A model generated the notes under the pieces. That model did not search any database, was not told the origin of the DNA, and saw only the letters and a list, made by a program, of their open reading frames with translations. Shown here piece by piece: positions 6,612-14,144 of a stretch of DNA of 16,412 nt (its first letter is position 1; each line of letters opens with the position of its first letter). The translations under genes and the position numbers were made by a program. The stretch comes from Caryophanales bacterium UBA6879 (GTDB lineage: Bacteria > Bacillota_I > Bacilli_A > RFN20 > CAG-288). Where the stretch lies: the NCBI GenBank assembly GCA_002449135.1, contig DKCH01000024.1, positions 1 to 16,412 on the forward strand. Direction: 5' to 3'.

Positions 6612-7480
6612 TTTTTAAATAATTTAGCCCAAAATGATTTTTTCTCTTGAATAAGTTCAGGATTTTGTAAGATTCTTTCAATATCCTTACGCATATCTAA
6701 AGCAGTTTTATAACGATCATAAGGAGACTTAGCACATGCTTTATAAATAATTTTTTCAATTAATTGTGGAGTTTTAGGATTAAATTTCTTAATCGAAGGG
6801 AATTTATCTTTTATATGTTTTAAGGCGACGGTAACTGGTGATTCATCATCAAATGGAACTCTACCAGTAATTAATTCAAAAAATGTCACACCTAAGGAAT
6901 AAATATCAGATTGTGCAGAAGCAGGATTACCTTCAGAAATTTCAGGAGCTAAATAATGGACAGAACCAACTACAACATCAGAACGTGTAATATGAGCTGA
7001 ATTTTGAAAAGTTGCGATGCCAAAATCACCTAATTTAATAGTTCCATCAGGAGTAATAAAAACATTTTGCGGTTTAATATCACGATGAATTACCCCATGT
7101 TGATGAGCATAATATACTGCTGAACATAATTGATACATAACATCTAAAGCTTCTAAAAATGTAAACTTACCACGTAAATTTAAAGTTTCTTTTAAGGTCT
7201 TACCTTCAACCATTTCGGTAACCATATAAGGTCTTCCTTTATAAGTTCCTAAATTATAAACTTGAACAATGTTTTGTTGTTTTAAACTAGCAGCAGCTCT
7301 AGCTTCTCTTTCAAAACGTGTTAGATTTAAAGGGTTTTTCATGGTATCTTCTTTAATGATTTTTAAAGCCACTTCTTTATCTGTAATAGTATCTTTTGCA
7401 CGATAAACTTCTGCCATTCCCCCTTCACCAAGAATGCCTTTTATTTGGTAACGATCTTCTATTAGCTCTCCAACTTTCAT
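6608..7480 (-). CDS. prkC: PrkC-type Ser/Thr protein kinase lacking membrane and PASTA domains
   Basis: 290 residues, essentially only a Hanks-type kinase domain. Visible: glycine loop GEGGMAEV (18-25), K40 in VALK, E59 in the C-helix, HRDIKPQN (132-139) with catalytic D134, DFG (152-154), a GSVHYLAPE activation-segment end (172-180), and SDIYSLG. Catalytic residues are intact. Family members in Bacillus are about 650 residues, with a transmembrane helix and extracellular PASTA repeats that sense muropeptides. Here the protein stops at KKSFWAKLFKK, just where the membrane helix would begin, so it is either cytosolic or loosely bound through that amphipathic basic tail. It is paired with the PrpC phosphatase, one-base overlap upstream, and with rsgA, four-base overlap downstream. 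In other bacteria the kinase targets translation factors and cell-wall proteins. Confidence 0.95.
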   Translation of the reverse strand: MKVGELIEDRYQIKGILGEGGMAEVYRAKDTITDKEVALKIIKEDTMKNPLNLTRFEREARAAASLKQQNIVQVYNLGTYKGRPYMVTEMVEGKTLKETLNLRGKFTFLEALDVMYQLCSAVYYAHQHGVIHRDIKPQNVFITPDGTIKLGDFGIATFQNSAHITRSDVVVGSVHYLAPEISEGNPASAQSDIYSLGVTFFELITGRVPFDDESPVTVALKHIKDKFPSIKKFNPKTPQLIEKIIYKACAKSPYDRYKTALDMRKDIERILQNPELIQEKKSFWAKLFKK

Positions 7481-8226
7481 TATTTTACCTCCAAAATAGT
7501 TACAGCAATATTATCAATACCACCATTAATTAAGGCAGTGTCAATTAAGTCGTTGCATAATGAATCCGGTCCTAAATTAAAACGTGAATTCCATATTTTT
7601 TCAATATCTTCATCTTCTACCATATTAGTTAGACCATCTGAACACAATAGTAATCCTTGATAATCATTGTCAATTAAAGTTAAATCAAAATCAACACTAG
7701 GGGCAATACCTAAAGCTGACATTAAAACATGTCTTTTAGGGGAAGTTTTCATTTCCTCTTTTGAAATAGCATGAATTTCATATAAATAATTAACAACAGT
7801 TTGATCTCTAGTAAGTTGCTGTAATTTATTATCTTTTAAAGCGTAAATTCTTGAGTCCCCACAATTAACAATTGCAGTAGCAAAATCAGTAATAACAGCT
7901 AATACTAATGTAGTTCCCATTCCATAAAATTCTTCTTTTGTTGAAGAAAGCTTATGAATAATTTGATTTGTTTTTTTAACAATTTTCTTTATAGTAGCCT
8001 TTAATTGATGTGGAGTAGAAAAAGAATCTTCTAAATTAAAAAGCTTTAAAATCATTTCCTTTGCCATTTTAGAAGCTACTTCTCCTGAAGCATGTCCACC
8101 CATACCATCAGCAACTAAAAGTACTTTAAAGTTCTTTTTTTCTAAAAAGCCACATTGATCTTCATTATTAGGTCTTCTATTACCTACATCTGTTTTACAA
8201 TAAACTTGTGTTTTACTTATGTTCAT
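7480..8226 (-). CDS. prpC: PP2C-type protein phosphatase PrpC
   Basis: 248 residues, normal length for the bacterial PPM/PP2C family, which removes phosphate from Ser/Thr residues placed by PrkC. Metal-binding and catalytic motifs are present: DVGNRRPNNED (13-23), ADGMGGHASGE (39-49), NCGDSR (121-126), RDQT (140-143), CSDGL (195-199) with metal ligand D197, and GGIDNI (235-240) with metal ligand D238. It therefore appears active. The gene shares one base with prkC (stop TAA overlapping ATG) and overlaps the end of rlmN by 14 bases, so the kinase and phosphatase are co-translated, as in B. subtilis. Confidence 0.97.
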   Translation of the reverse strand: MNISKTQVYCKTDVGNRRPNNEDQCGFLEKKNFKVLLVADGMGGHASGEVASKMAKEMILKLFNLEDSFSTPHQLKATIKKIVKKTNQIIHKLSSTKEEFYGMGTTLVLAVITDFATAIVNCGDSRIYALKDNKLQQLTRDQTVVNYLYEIHAISKEEMKTSPKRHVLMSALGIAPSVDFDLTLIDNDYQGLLLCSDGLTNMVEDEDIEKIWNSRFNLGPDSLCNDLIDTALINGGIDNIAVTILEVK

Positions 8227-9262
8227 ATCTCGCCCTTAATTGTCCACATGCTGCATCAATATCTGCACCAAATTCTTTTCTAATTGTTGCTTTTATTCCC
8301 GCTTTTAACAAAATATCATGGAAATTATGAATACGATTATTTGATGATCTTCTAAATTCATTTTCCATAACCTCATTATAAGGTATTAAATTTACAAAAC
8401 CATGAGTAGGTTTAATTAAATCAATAAGCTTATAAGCGCATTCATCACTATCATTTAAATCCTTAATCATAATATATTCAAAAGTCATTTCTCTTCCCGA
8501 TTCTTGATAGTAAGTTACTAAACTAGGAATCAATTTTTCTAAAGGATACATTTTATTTATTGGCATTATTTTATCTCTAATTTCGTTAGTAGGAGCATGT
8601 AAAGAAACAGCTAAATTAACCTGTAATCCTTCTTTACCATAGCGTAAAATATTTGGAACAATACCACAAGTAGAAACAGTAATATGTCTAGCACCAATAC
8701 CTAAACCAAAAGGACAATTAATGGTTCTGATAAATTCCATCACATTATCATAATTATCAAAAGGTTCACCAGTTCCCATAACAACAACATGGCTAACTTT
8801 TCTAGTTGGGTCAATTTCTTTTAATAATCTATTCATAACAATTACTTGACCAACTAATTCATAAACCTTTAAGGCTCTAACTTTTTTTAATAAACCCGAA
8901 GCACAAAAACGGCATCCCATGTTACAACCAACTTCAGAAGTTACACAAACAGAATCACCATAAAGATAATGCATTAAAACAGTTTCAATTTTTTTACCAT
9001 CTTCCAATTCTAAAAGAAGTTTAATAGTACCATCACTAGAAACTTGTTTAGTAAAGATTTTTGGTAAACTCAAAGAAAACTTCTCTTTTAATTCTTCTCT
9101 AAATTTTAAAGAAATATCACTCATTTGGTCAAAATCAGAAGCATCTTTAGCATAAATCCATGAAAAAAGTTGTTTAGCTCTAAAAGGTTTTTGTTTAAGA
9201 GCTATCATCTTGTTTTCAAGGCTTTCTAATGAATAATTATAAAGATTTTCTTTAGTTTCCAT
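8213..9262 (-). CDS. rlmN: Dual-specificity RNA methyltransferase RlmN
   Basis: 349 residues, full length. A radical-SAM enzyme that makes 2-methyladenosine at A2503 of 23S rRNA (and A37 of some tRNAs). The iron-sulfur motif CNMGCRFC has C113, C117 and C120. GTGEPFDN (SAM binding), HITVSTCGI, and NLAVSLHAPTNEIRDKIMP follow. The C-terminal DAACGQLR holds the second catalytic cysteine (C339), which forms the methylated intermediate. All catalytic residues are present, in contrast with the neighbouring RsmB-like protein. The gene starts four bases after the end of rsmB. Confidence 0.97.
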   Translation of the reverse strand: METKENLYNYSLESLENKMIALKQKPFRAKQLFSWIYAKDASDFDQMSDISLKFREELKEKFSLSLPKIFTKQVSSDGTIKLLLELEDGKKIETVLMHYLYGDSVCVTSEVGCNMGCRFCASGLLKKVRALKVYELVGQVIVMNRLLKEIDPTRKVSHVVVMGTGEPFDNYDNVMEFIRTINCPFGLGIGARHITVSTCGIVPNILRYGKEGLQVNLAVSLHAPTNEIRDKIMPINKMYPLEKLIPSLVTYYQESGREMTFEYIMIKDLNDSDECAYKLIDLIKPTHGFVNLIPYNEVMENEFRRSSNNRIHNFHDILLKAGIKATIRKEFGADIDAACGQLRARYEHK

Positions 9263-9266
9263 AATT

Positions 9267-10538
9267 TTAATCTTTTCCTAAAATCGCATAATATACACCA
9301 TAAGAATTAAATTCATATGGGAAAATTTGTCGTTGATCAATTAAATGATAATTAGGATTATTTTTAATAAAATCACTAATTACATTAACTGTCTCATCTA
9401 AATTAATAGTGTTCACAACATATAATAGTTTACCAAATTTATTAAGGTATAAGTTAGCTTCTTTTAATGTTTTCTTTTCATTTAATATAAATTGTGATAT
9501 TTCATTTTCTTTAAGTGTCAGTAAAATTGAATTTTTACTATTAACTTGACCCAAAGAAGAAGAATTAGGAGAACAAATTACTACATCAAATTTTTCATTA
9601 ATTTTATTTTTTAAATCAAAAGTAGAAGAGAAAAAAGCTTTAGCATTATCCAAAGATAATCTTTGATACATATACAATGCTTTTCTATACAAATCAGATT
9701 TTTCAAAAGTTGTAATAATATTTCCATTAACTTGCTTTAGACGAATAGCCAAATTAGAAGAGAATGAAGCAGTATTTCCATTTAAATGTAAAACTTTAGC
9801 ATGTGGAATTAAATCAATACTATTACAAACCAATTGATAAGAAAGGTCTTGTTTAAATACATATCCTTTTTTATAATCATCAGTCAAACTTAAAGAAACA
9901 TTAGATAAATAAACAAAAGCCTCTTTTAAAATATTAACTTTATTGTATATTTTTTCCTTCAATAATTCTTCTTCAGTAATTTTAAGATGATTTTGCTTAA
10001 CATAAACTAACGGCTTAACTTGATTAGCATGGAGTAAATTTATTAACACATCATCCCCATATTGTTTAGACCACATTTTAATTAACCACAGTGGTGTAGA
10101 AAACATATAAGATTGATAAGAATAAAAATCTTTAGTTATCTCCTTTGAAAAATTAAATTTAGTCTTACTTATTGTTTCTAATTTATTTTTCAAATCTTCT
10201 AAATCAAATCTTAAATTACAAAGCTTAACAGTATCAACAGCTTTTTCAATAACTTTAAAGTTAGCTATGCTCTTTTTTAAATAAATTAATTGATAAATAA
10301 CTAAACTAAGTAAATAAATTTCATCATCATCTTCTTCGAAATTTGGATAAGCCTCCAAAGCTTGTAAACGAAGCAAATAAAAACGCCTTATAGTCCCATT
10401 AATAATTTTTGATAAAATCTCATAATCTTCTTTTGAAAAATTATATTCCATTTTAAAATGGTTAGTAACTTTATTAATAGAAAGCTTATTATCGATTATT
10501 TCTTTTAAGCCTTTTAAAGCTAAATAAGTTAAATTCAT
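9267..10538 (-). CDS. rsmB: RsmB/Sun-like protein lacking the methyltransferase catalytic residues
   Basis: About 423 residues from the ATG at 10538 (MNLTYLALKG, matching the usual RsmB start); an in-frame ATG at 10556 overlaps the predicted promoter. RsmB normally makes m5C967 in 16S rRNA. The NusB-like N-terminal domain (about 1-135) and the Rossmann outline are recognisable: GYVFKQDLSYQL, FDVVICSP, GKLLYVV, and the terminal FNSYGVYYAILGK. The catalytic core has been rewritten. The SAM loop LDLCAAPGGKT reads LHLNGNTASFS, DAPCS reads CSPNSS with Asn at the first catalytic cysteine (N325), and the TCS motif reads VNT with Asn at the second (N376). It is very unlikely to be an m5C methyltransferase, although an RNA-binding role could remain. 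First gene of an eight-gene operon in the standard rsmB-rlmN order; def and fmt are absent upstream. Confidence 0.8.
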   Translation of the reverse strand: MNLTYLALKGLKEIIDNKLSINKVTNHFKMEYNFSKEDYEILSKIINGTIRRFYLLRLQALEAYPNFEEDDDEIYLLSLVIYQLIYLKKSIANFKVIEKAVDTVKLCNLRFDLEDLKNKLETISKTKFNFSKEITKDFYSYQSYMFSTPLWLIKMWSKQYGDDVLINLLHANQVKPLVYVKQNHLKITEEELLKEKIYNKVNILKEAFVYLSNVSLSLTDDYKKGYVFKQDLSYQLVCNSIDLIPHAKVLHLNGNTASFSSNLAIRLKQVNGNIITTFEKSDLYRKALYMYQRLSLDNAKAFFSSTFDLKNKINEKFDVVICSPNSSSLGQVNSKNSILLTLKENEISQFILNEKKTLKEANLYLNKFGKLLYVVNTINLDETVNVISDFIKNNPNYHLIDQRQIFPYEFNSYGVYYAILGKD

Positions 10539-10546
10539 TTCAATTA

Positions 10547-10555
10547 AGTATACCA
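10547..10555 (-). promoter_or_regulatory. Extended -10 promoter of the rsmB-rlmN-prpC-prkC-rsgA-rpe-thiN operon
   Basis: On the minus strand this reads TGGTATACT (TGn plus TATACT). It ends eight bases before the ATG at 10538 and no ribosome-binding site intervenes, so translation would be leaderless. The upstream ATG at 10556 also lacks a ribosome site. The divergent genes on the other side mean the operon needs a promoter here. Confidence 0.5.
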
Positions 10556-10613
10556 TAAATTGTTCATATTTTAGGACAGCTCTTTTAAAAGAATTCTTTA
10601 TTATTTATTTACA

Positions 10614-10622
10614 TGCTAAAAT
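10614..10622 (+). promoter_or_regulatory. Extended -10 promoter for the zinc-ribbon genes
   Basis: TGCTAAAAT, the same extended -10 as before the 1024 gene. Predicted start near 10629, which puts the AAGGA ribosome site (10627-10631) at the very 5' end of the message. Confidence 0.45.
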
Positions 10623-10638
10623 TAAAAAGGAAAATAAA

Positions 10639-10974
10639 ATGAGAGTTTGTAAAAAATGTGGTAGCACTGTATCAGAAACTGAGATTTATTGCCCTAACTG
10701 CGGTGCCAAATTAGATCCTTATATTCCTGAACCAGAAGAAAAGCCTAAAAAAGAAGAGGAAGAACAGTTCTATTATCCAGAAGATGTTAACTATATTAAT
10801 AGTGCTTGGATAGGTTCTTTTCTAGCTCTTTGGCTTGGATTAGTTGGTTTAATAATTTGTTTGTTTTTTGGAAATAAAAAATGTAGAAAAAGCGCTATAT
10901 GGTCATATTTAATTTATTTTGTTTTTAAAGCTATAATAATAATTGTAGTTTTACATTTTATTTTGCCTAAATAA
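10639..10974 (+). CDS. Zinc-ribbon membrane protein (single ribbon)
   Basis: 111 residues. An N-terminal zinc ribbon has two CxxC knuckles (CKKC at 4-7 and CPNC at 18-21, the latter followed by GAKL). An acidic, proline-rich linker follows (about 25-45: PEPEEKPKKEEEE). The C-terminal half carries two hydrophobic segments (about 57-76 and 88-108), separated by a short polar turn GNKKCRKSA. Zinc-ribbon proteins with this layout are common in low-GC Firmicutes and mostly uncharacterised, so I assign no function. The next gene encodes a paralogue with the same membrane part. It sits where def and fmt lie in B. subtilis. AAGGA lies seven bases before the ATG. Confidence 0.85.
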   Translation: MRVCKKCGSTVSETEIYCPNCGAKLDPYIPEPEEKPKKEEEEQFYYPEDVNYINSAWIGSFLALWLGLVGLIICLFFGNKKCRKSAIWSYLIYFVFKAIIIIVVLHFILPK

Positions 10975-10988
10975 TGAAAGGTACTTTT

Positions 10989-11423
10989 ATGAGTAAATGT
11001 CCAAATTGTGGAAATGAATTAAATAATGATGAAAAGTTTTGTCCAAAATGTGGCTATTTTCTAGATAAACATGAAGACACAAACAAACAAAATTGCTGTC
11101 CTTTTTGCGGAAAAGAAATTAAAGGAAATGAATCATATTGCCCACATTGTGGAGCAAATTTAAAAGATGCAGGATACACTAATCCAGCAACCAAGCAAGA
11201 TACAAACAATAATTCAAATAAAATACAAACTCCAAATAATGATAGCAATAAATCATTAAAAGGAGAATTAACTGGAATCTTTATTACTATCTTTATTGGT
11301 ATTATCGGACTTATTTTATGTTTATGCTTAGGTGATGAAAAATGTAAAAAAGCAGCTATCATTACTTTTGTAATAAGAGCTGCTTTATATTTCTTAATAA
11401 GATTGACATTTTTGCTAAGCTAA
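10989..11423 (+). CDS. Zinc-ribbon membrane protein (double ribbon), paralogue of the previous gene
   Basis: 144 residues from the ATG at 10989, chosen because GAAAGG (10976-10981) lies seven bases before it. An in-frame ATG at 10974 overlaps the previous stop and has no ribosome site. There are two tandem zinc ribbons: CPNC...CPKCG (about 4-22) and CPFC...CPHCG (about 38-56). Next comes a polar Asn/Thr/Lys-rich linker (about 65-90), then two hydrophobic segments separated by GDEKCKKAA. The membrane part resembles the preceding protein, including GLI-C at the end of the first segment and the G-x-K-C-x-K-x-A turn, so the two arose by duplication with a gain or loss of one ribbon. Function unknown. 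Confidence 0.85.
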   Translation: MSKCPNCGNELNNDEKFCPKCGYFLDKHEDTNKQNCCPFCGKEIKGNESYCPHCGANLKDAGYTNPATKQDTNNNSNKIQTPNNDSNKSLKGELTGIFITIFIGIIGLILCLCLGDEKCKKAAIITFVIRAALYFLIRLTFLLS

Positions 11424-11433
11424 AAAAGTCAAT
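11402..11433. terminator. Possible shared hairpin between convergent genes
   Basis: ATTGAC and GTCAAT arms enclose a further AT-rich inner stem (TTTTTGC with GC-T-AAAAA, one bulge and one A-A mismatch) around TAA. The structure covers the stop codon of the zinc-ribbon gene and reaches the stop of the DUF1904-like gene. T-rich sequence follows about eight bases later on the plus strand. A weak terminator candidate. Confidence 0.35.
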
Positions 11434-11927
11434 TAATTATTTTTGTTTTTTGCTAATCTTTCTCTTTCTTCTTTAGCTTGTTCTTGTTCTTTTGCTTTTA
11501 CTCTTTCTTCATAGTCAGCAAAAGCATTTCCCATATATGGTTCAGTATCATCATCTTCAACATCAAAATGAGCCATATTGGAATCAGTCATAAATTTTGG
11601 ATAATCTTCATTAAAATATAAATATTCGTTTTCTTCATCAAAATAAGTAAATAAAATACGAATATGAACATGTGTTTCATTAAAAGCTTTATATAAAACT
11701 TGACTAGCTTGTTTTTCTAAAACCTTAAATTTACTTGGTGCTTCAACTTCAATATTTAAAAAGAAAGAAGTTTGTTCAATACCTTTATAGATGTTAAAAG
11801 AATACGGAGCATAAAATACCAAATCTTCTGGTTCAACTTCAAAAGCTTGTGCAATTTGATCATGAACATCTCTAGTAAAAGATTCTGCTTGATCTTGATC
11901 AACACCTAACAATTTAATAATAATCAT
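11433..11927 (-). CDS. DUF1904-like (tautomerase-fold) protein with charged tail
   Basis: 164 residues. The first 110 or so resemble the DUF1904 family: an initial beta strand (MIIIKLLGVD), an amphipathic helix (FTRDVHDQIAQAFEV), a PEDLVFYAPYSF strand and a second strand-helix unit (SFFLNIEVEA ... LEKQASQVLYKAF), then HVHIRILFTYFDEENEYLYFN. This is a tautomerase-like alpha-beta repeat, but there is no N-terminal catalytic proline and no known reaction. From about residue 115 there is an extension very rich in Asp, Glu and Lys, ending in a likely helix of EERVKAKEQEQAKEERERLAK type. AGGAGG lies five bases before the ATG and overlaps the priA stop. It is the third gene of the gmk-priA unit. The family call is by eye. 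Confidence 0.65.
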   Translation of the reverse strand: MIIIKLLGVDQDQAESFTRDVHDQIAQAFEVEPEDLVFYAPYSFNIYKGIEQTSFFLNIEVEAPSKFKVLEKQASQVLYKAFNETHVHIRILFTYFDEENEYLYFNEDYPKFMTDSNMAHFDVEDDDTEPYMGNAFADYEERVKAKEQEQAKEERERLAKNKNN

Positions 11928-11936
11928 AAATACCTC

Positions 11937-14144
11937 CTATATATTACTTGATGGATCGACATCAATAGACAATTTAACTGAGCCAGCACTTAGGTTTATT
12001 TTTAAGAGTTCTTCCATCATATCTTCAATTAATTTACGATCTTTATATTTTAGCATAAGAACACGATAATATCTATTTGCTAGTTTTTCTATATAAGGTA
12101 TTGCAGGTCCGAAAATTTCGCATTTGTAATTGTTATTTTTAATTTTACTTACAAAGAAATTTTTAACTTTATAAGCTGCCTCAATAACCTTGTCTTTACT
12201 CTCAGATGAAAGATGAATATTAATTAAATATGTGTAAGGTGGATATTTTCTAGCTTTTCTGTTTTCCATTTCAAATTTATAAAAACCTTCATAATCTTGA
12301 GTTAAGGCAAAATTTATTACAGGATTATTAATATCATATGTTTGAATTAAAGCTGTCCCTAACTTTTCTTTTCTACCTGCTCTTCCTACTAATTGAGTAA
12401 GTAAATCAAAAGTATCTTCATTAGACTTATATGAAGGAAATTCTAAAGATTGATCAGCTAATAAACTAACAGCTAAAGTGACATTTGGAAAATCATGGCC
12501 TTTTGCAACCATTTGAGTTCCAATCATTAAATCGTATTTACCATTATTAAAATCTTGTAAAATTTGATGATAAGAATTCTTTTTTCTTGTGGTATCAAAA
12601 TCTAGACGACAAATATTGATTTTTGGAAACAAACTTTTTAAGTCTTCTTGTATACGTTCAGTACCAAAACCAGAAAAAGTAAAATCATGTGAGCCACAAG
12701 ATGGGCAAACTAATTCATTAGTTGATAAAACATAATCGCAATGGTGACATTTTATTTCTTTATCATTTTTATGATAAGTTAAAGGAATATTACAATTTGG
12801 ACATTTTAAAATTCTTTGACATTTTCTACAAATATAGACAGGAGAATAGCCTCTTCTATTTAAAAGTAATATGGCTTGCTCGTGTTTATTAAAAGTCTCT
12901 TTAAGCTTTTCTTGTAAAGGAAAAGAAATTAAAGAAGAATGATAATCAATATTGTTATAATCAGATAAATCAACTAATTCTACTAATGGTAATGGATTTT
13001 TATTAAATCTTTCTGATAATAATACTAATTGATAAATACCTTTTTGAGCTCTTGCTTTAGATTCTAGTCGTGGAGTAGCTGAGCCTAGAACCAATTTTGC
13101 ACCAGCTTGTTTAATACGAAATTCAGCAACTTTTCTTGCATCATAATAAGGGCTAACATCCTGCTTATATGACTCAACGTGCTCCTCATCAATAATAATT
13201 AATCCGAGATTTTTTACAGGGGCAAAAATAGAAGAACGGGTGCCTACTACTACATGTGCCATATTTGAAGCGATTCTTAAATATTCATCATATTTTTGAG
13301 AATTTGATAAACCAGAATGAATTAAAGCCACTTCGTCTTTAAAAATGTATTTTAATTTACTAACTAAAGAATCAGTTAAAGAAATTTCAGGAACTAAAAT
13401 TAACGAGGATTTATTTTCCTTTAACATTTTTTTAACAAGCGCAATATAAACTTCTGTTTTACCTGAACCAGTAACGCCTTGAAGTAAAAATATATCTTTG
13501 TTACTTTCTAAAATTGTTTTTAAAGCTAGCTCTTGAGAATCATTTAATACAACATTATGAACATTTTCTTCAATAATTGGTGCGCGAAACTCCTGTTTTT
13601 CAATTTCCTTAACTAAATTATTAGCTAGTAAAAATTCCAAAGTTTTTTTAGATGTAATTTTACTCTTTAAAATTGGTTCCATTTTAATTTTATCCAAAAG
13701 ATTTTTTTGTAAATTATTTAATTTAATTTCATTTTCATTGTTAAAAACAATGTATTTTTTAAGTAAAACCTTGGGCTTATTTAAACTTGTAGTATCTGGT
13801 TTTAAAGATGGTGGGAGCATTGCCTTTAAAACATCAATTAAAGGAGCAAAATAATATTTTGAAACTACTTCTGCTAATTTTAAAAGCTCTTCATTTAATA
13901 TCGGTCTATTATCAATAATTTCTTCTATTTCATTTATTTTATAAGGCAATCTACTTTGATATGTTTCAAAATCTTCATTAATGTCTTCTATTTTAGATAC
14001 AAAACCAATTACTAAACTATTAGCAAATTTTACTTTCACACGAAAACCAACACCAATTTCTTGGTTTTTAAAATAAGCATAAGTAAAAGGCTTATTTAGA
14101 TTTAACAAGCCTCTTTCAATATAAACAGAAACTAATTTGAACAT
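11937..14144 (-). CDS. priA: Primosomal replication-restart helicase PriA
   Basis: 735 residues, normal PriA length. PriA recognises stalled forks and reloads the replicative helicase. In order: an N-terminal DNA-binding region (1-110) ending AMLPPSLKPDTT, Walker A GVTGSGKT (223-230), LVPEISLT (249-256), Walker B DEEH (319-322), GSATPRLES (354-362), LLNRRGYSP, and an eight-cysteine zinc domain (C439, C442, C448, C451, C466, C469, C480, C483). Then GTERIQEDL, DFDTTRKK, IGTQMVAKGHDFPNVTLA and LLTQLVGRAGR (motif VI). All motor and zinc residues are present, so it is probably active. It overlaps the end of gmk by 13 bases. The rpoZ and coaBC genes that separate gmk and priA in Bacillus are absent. 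Confidence 0.97.
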   Translation of the reverse strand: MFKLVSVYIERGLLNLNKPFTYAYFKNQEIGVGFRVKVKFANSLVIGFVSKIEDINEDFETYQSRLPYKINEIEEIIDNRPILNEELLKLAEVVSKYYFAPLIDVLKAMLPPSLKPDTTSLNKPKVLLKKYIVFNNENEIKLNNLQKNLLDKIKMEPILKSKITSKKTLEFLLANNLVKEIEKQEFRAPIIEENVHNVVLNDSQELALKTILESNKDIFLLQGVTGSGKTEVYIALVKKMLKENKSSLILVPEISLTDSLVSKLKYIFKDEVALIHSGLSNSQKYDEYLRIASNMAHVVVGTRSSIFAPVKNLGLIIIDEEHVESYKQDVSPYYDARKVAEFRIKQAGAKLVLGSATPRLESKARAQKGIYQLVLLSERFNKNPLPLVELVDLSDYNNIDYHSSLISFPLQEKLKETFNKHEQAILLLNRRGYSPVYICRKCQRILKCPNCNIPLTYHKNDKEIKCHHCDYVLSTNELVCPSCGSHDFTFSGFGTERIQEDLKSLFPKINICRLDFDTTRKKNSYHQILQDFNNGKYDLMIGTQMVAKGHDFPNVTLAVSLLADQSLEFPSYKSNEDTFDLLTQLVGRAGRKEKLGTALIQTYDINNPVINFALTQDYEGFYKFEMENRKARKYPPYTYLINIHLSSESKDKVIEAAYKVKNFFVSKIKNNNYKCEIFGPAIPYIEKLANRYYRVLMLKYKDRKLIEDMMEELLKINLSAGSVKLSIDVDPSSNI

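Noticed and set aside
11054..11362. 102-codon minus-strand frame opposite the double zinc-ribbon gene
   Set aside because: The zinc-ribbon frame has clear CxxC pairs, membrane segments and a ribosome site; the antisense frame is a by-product.
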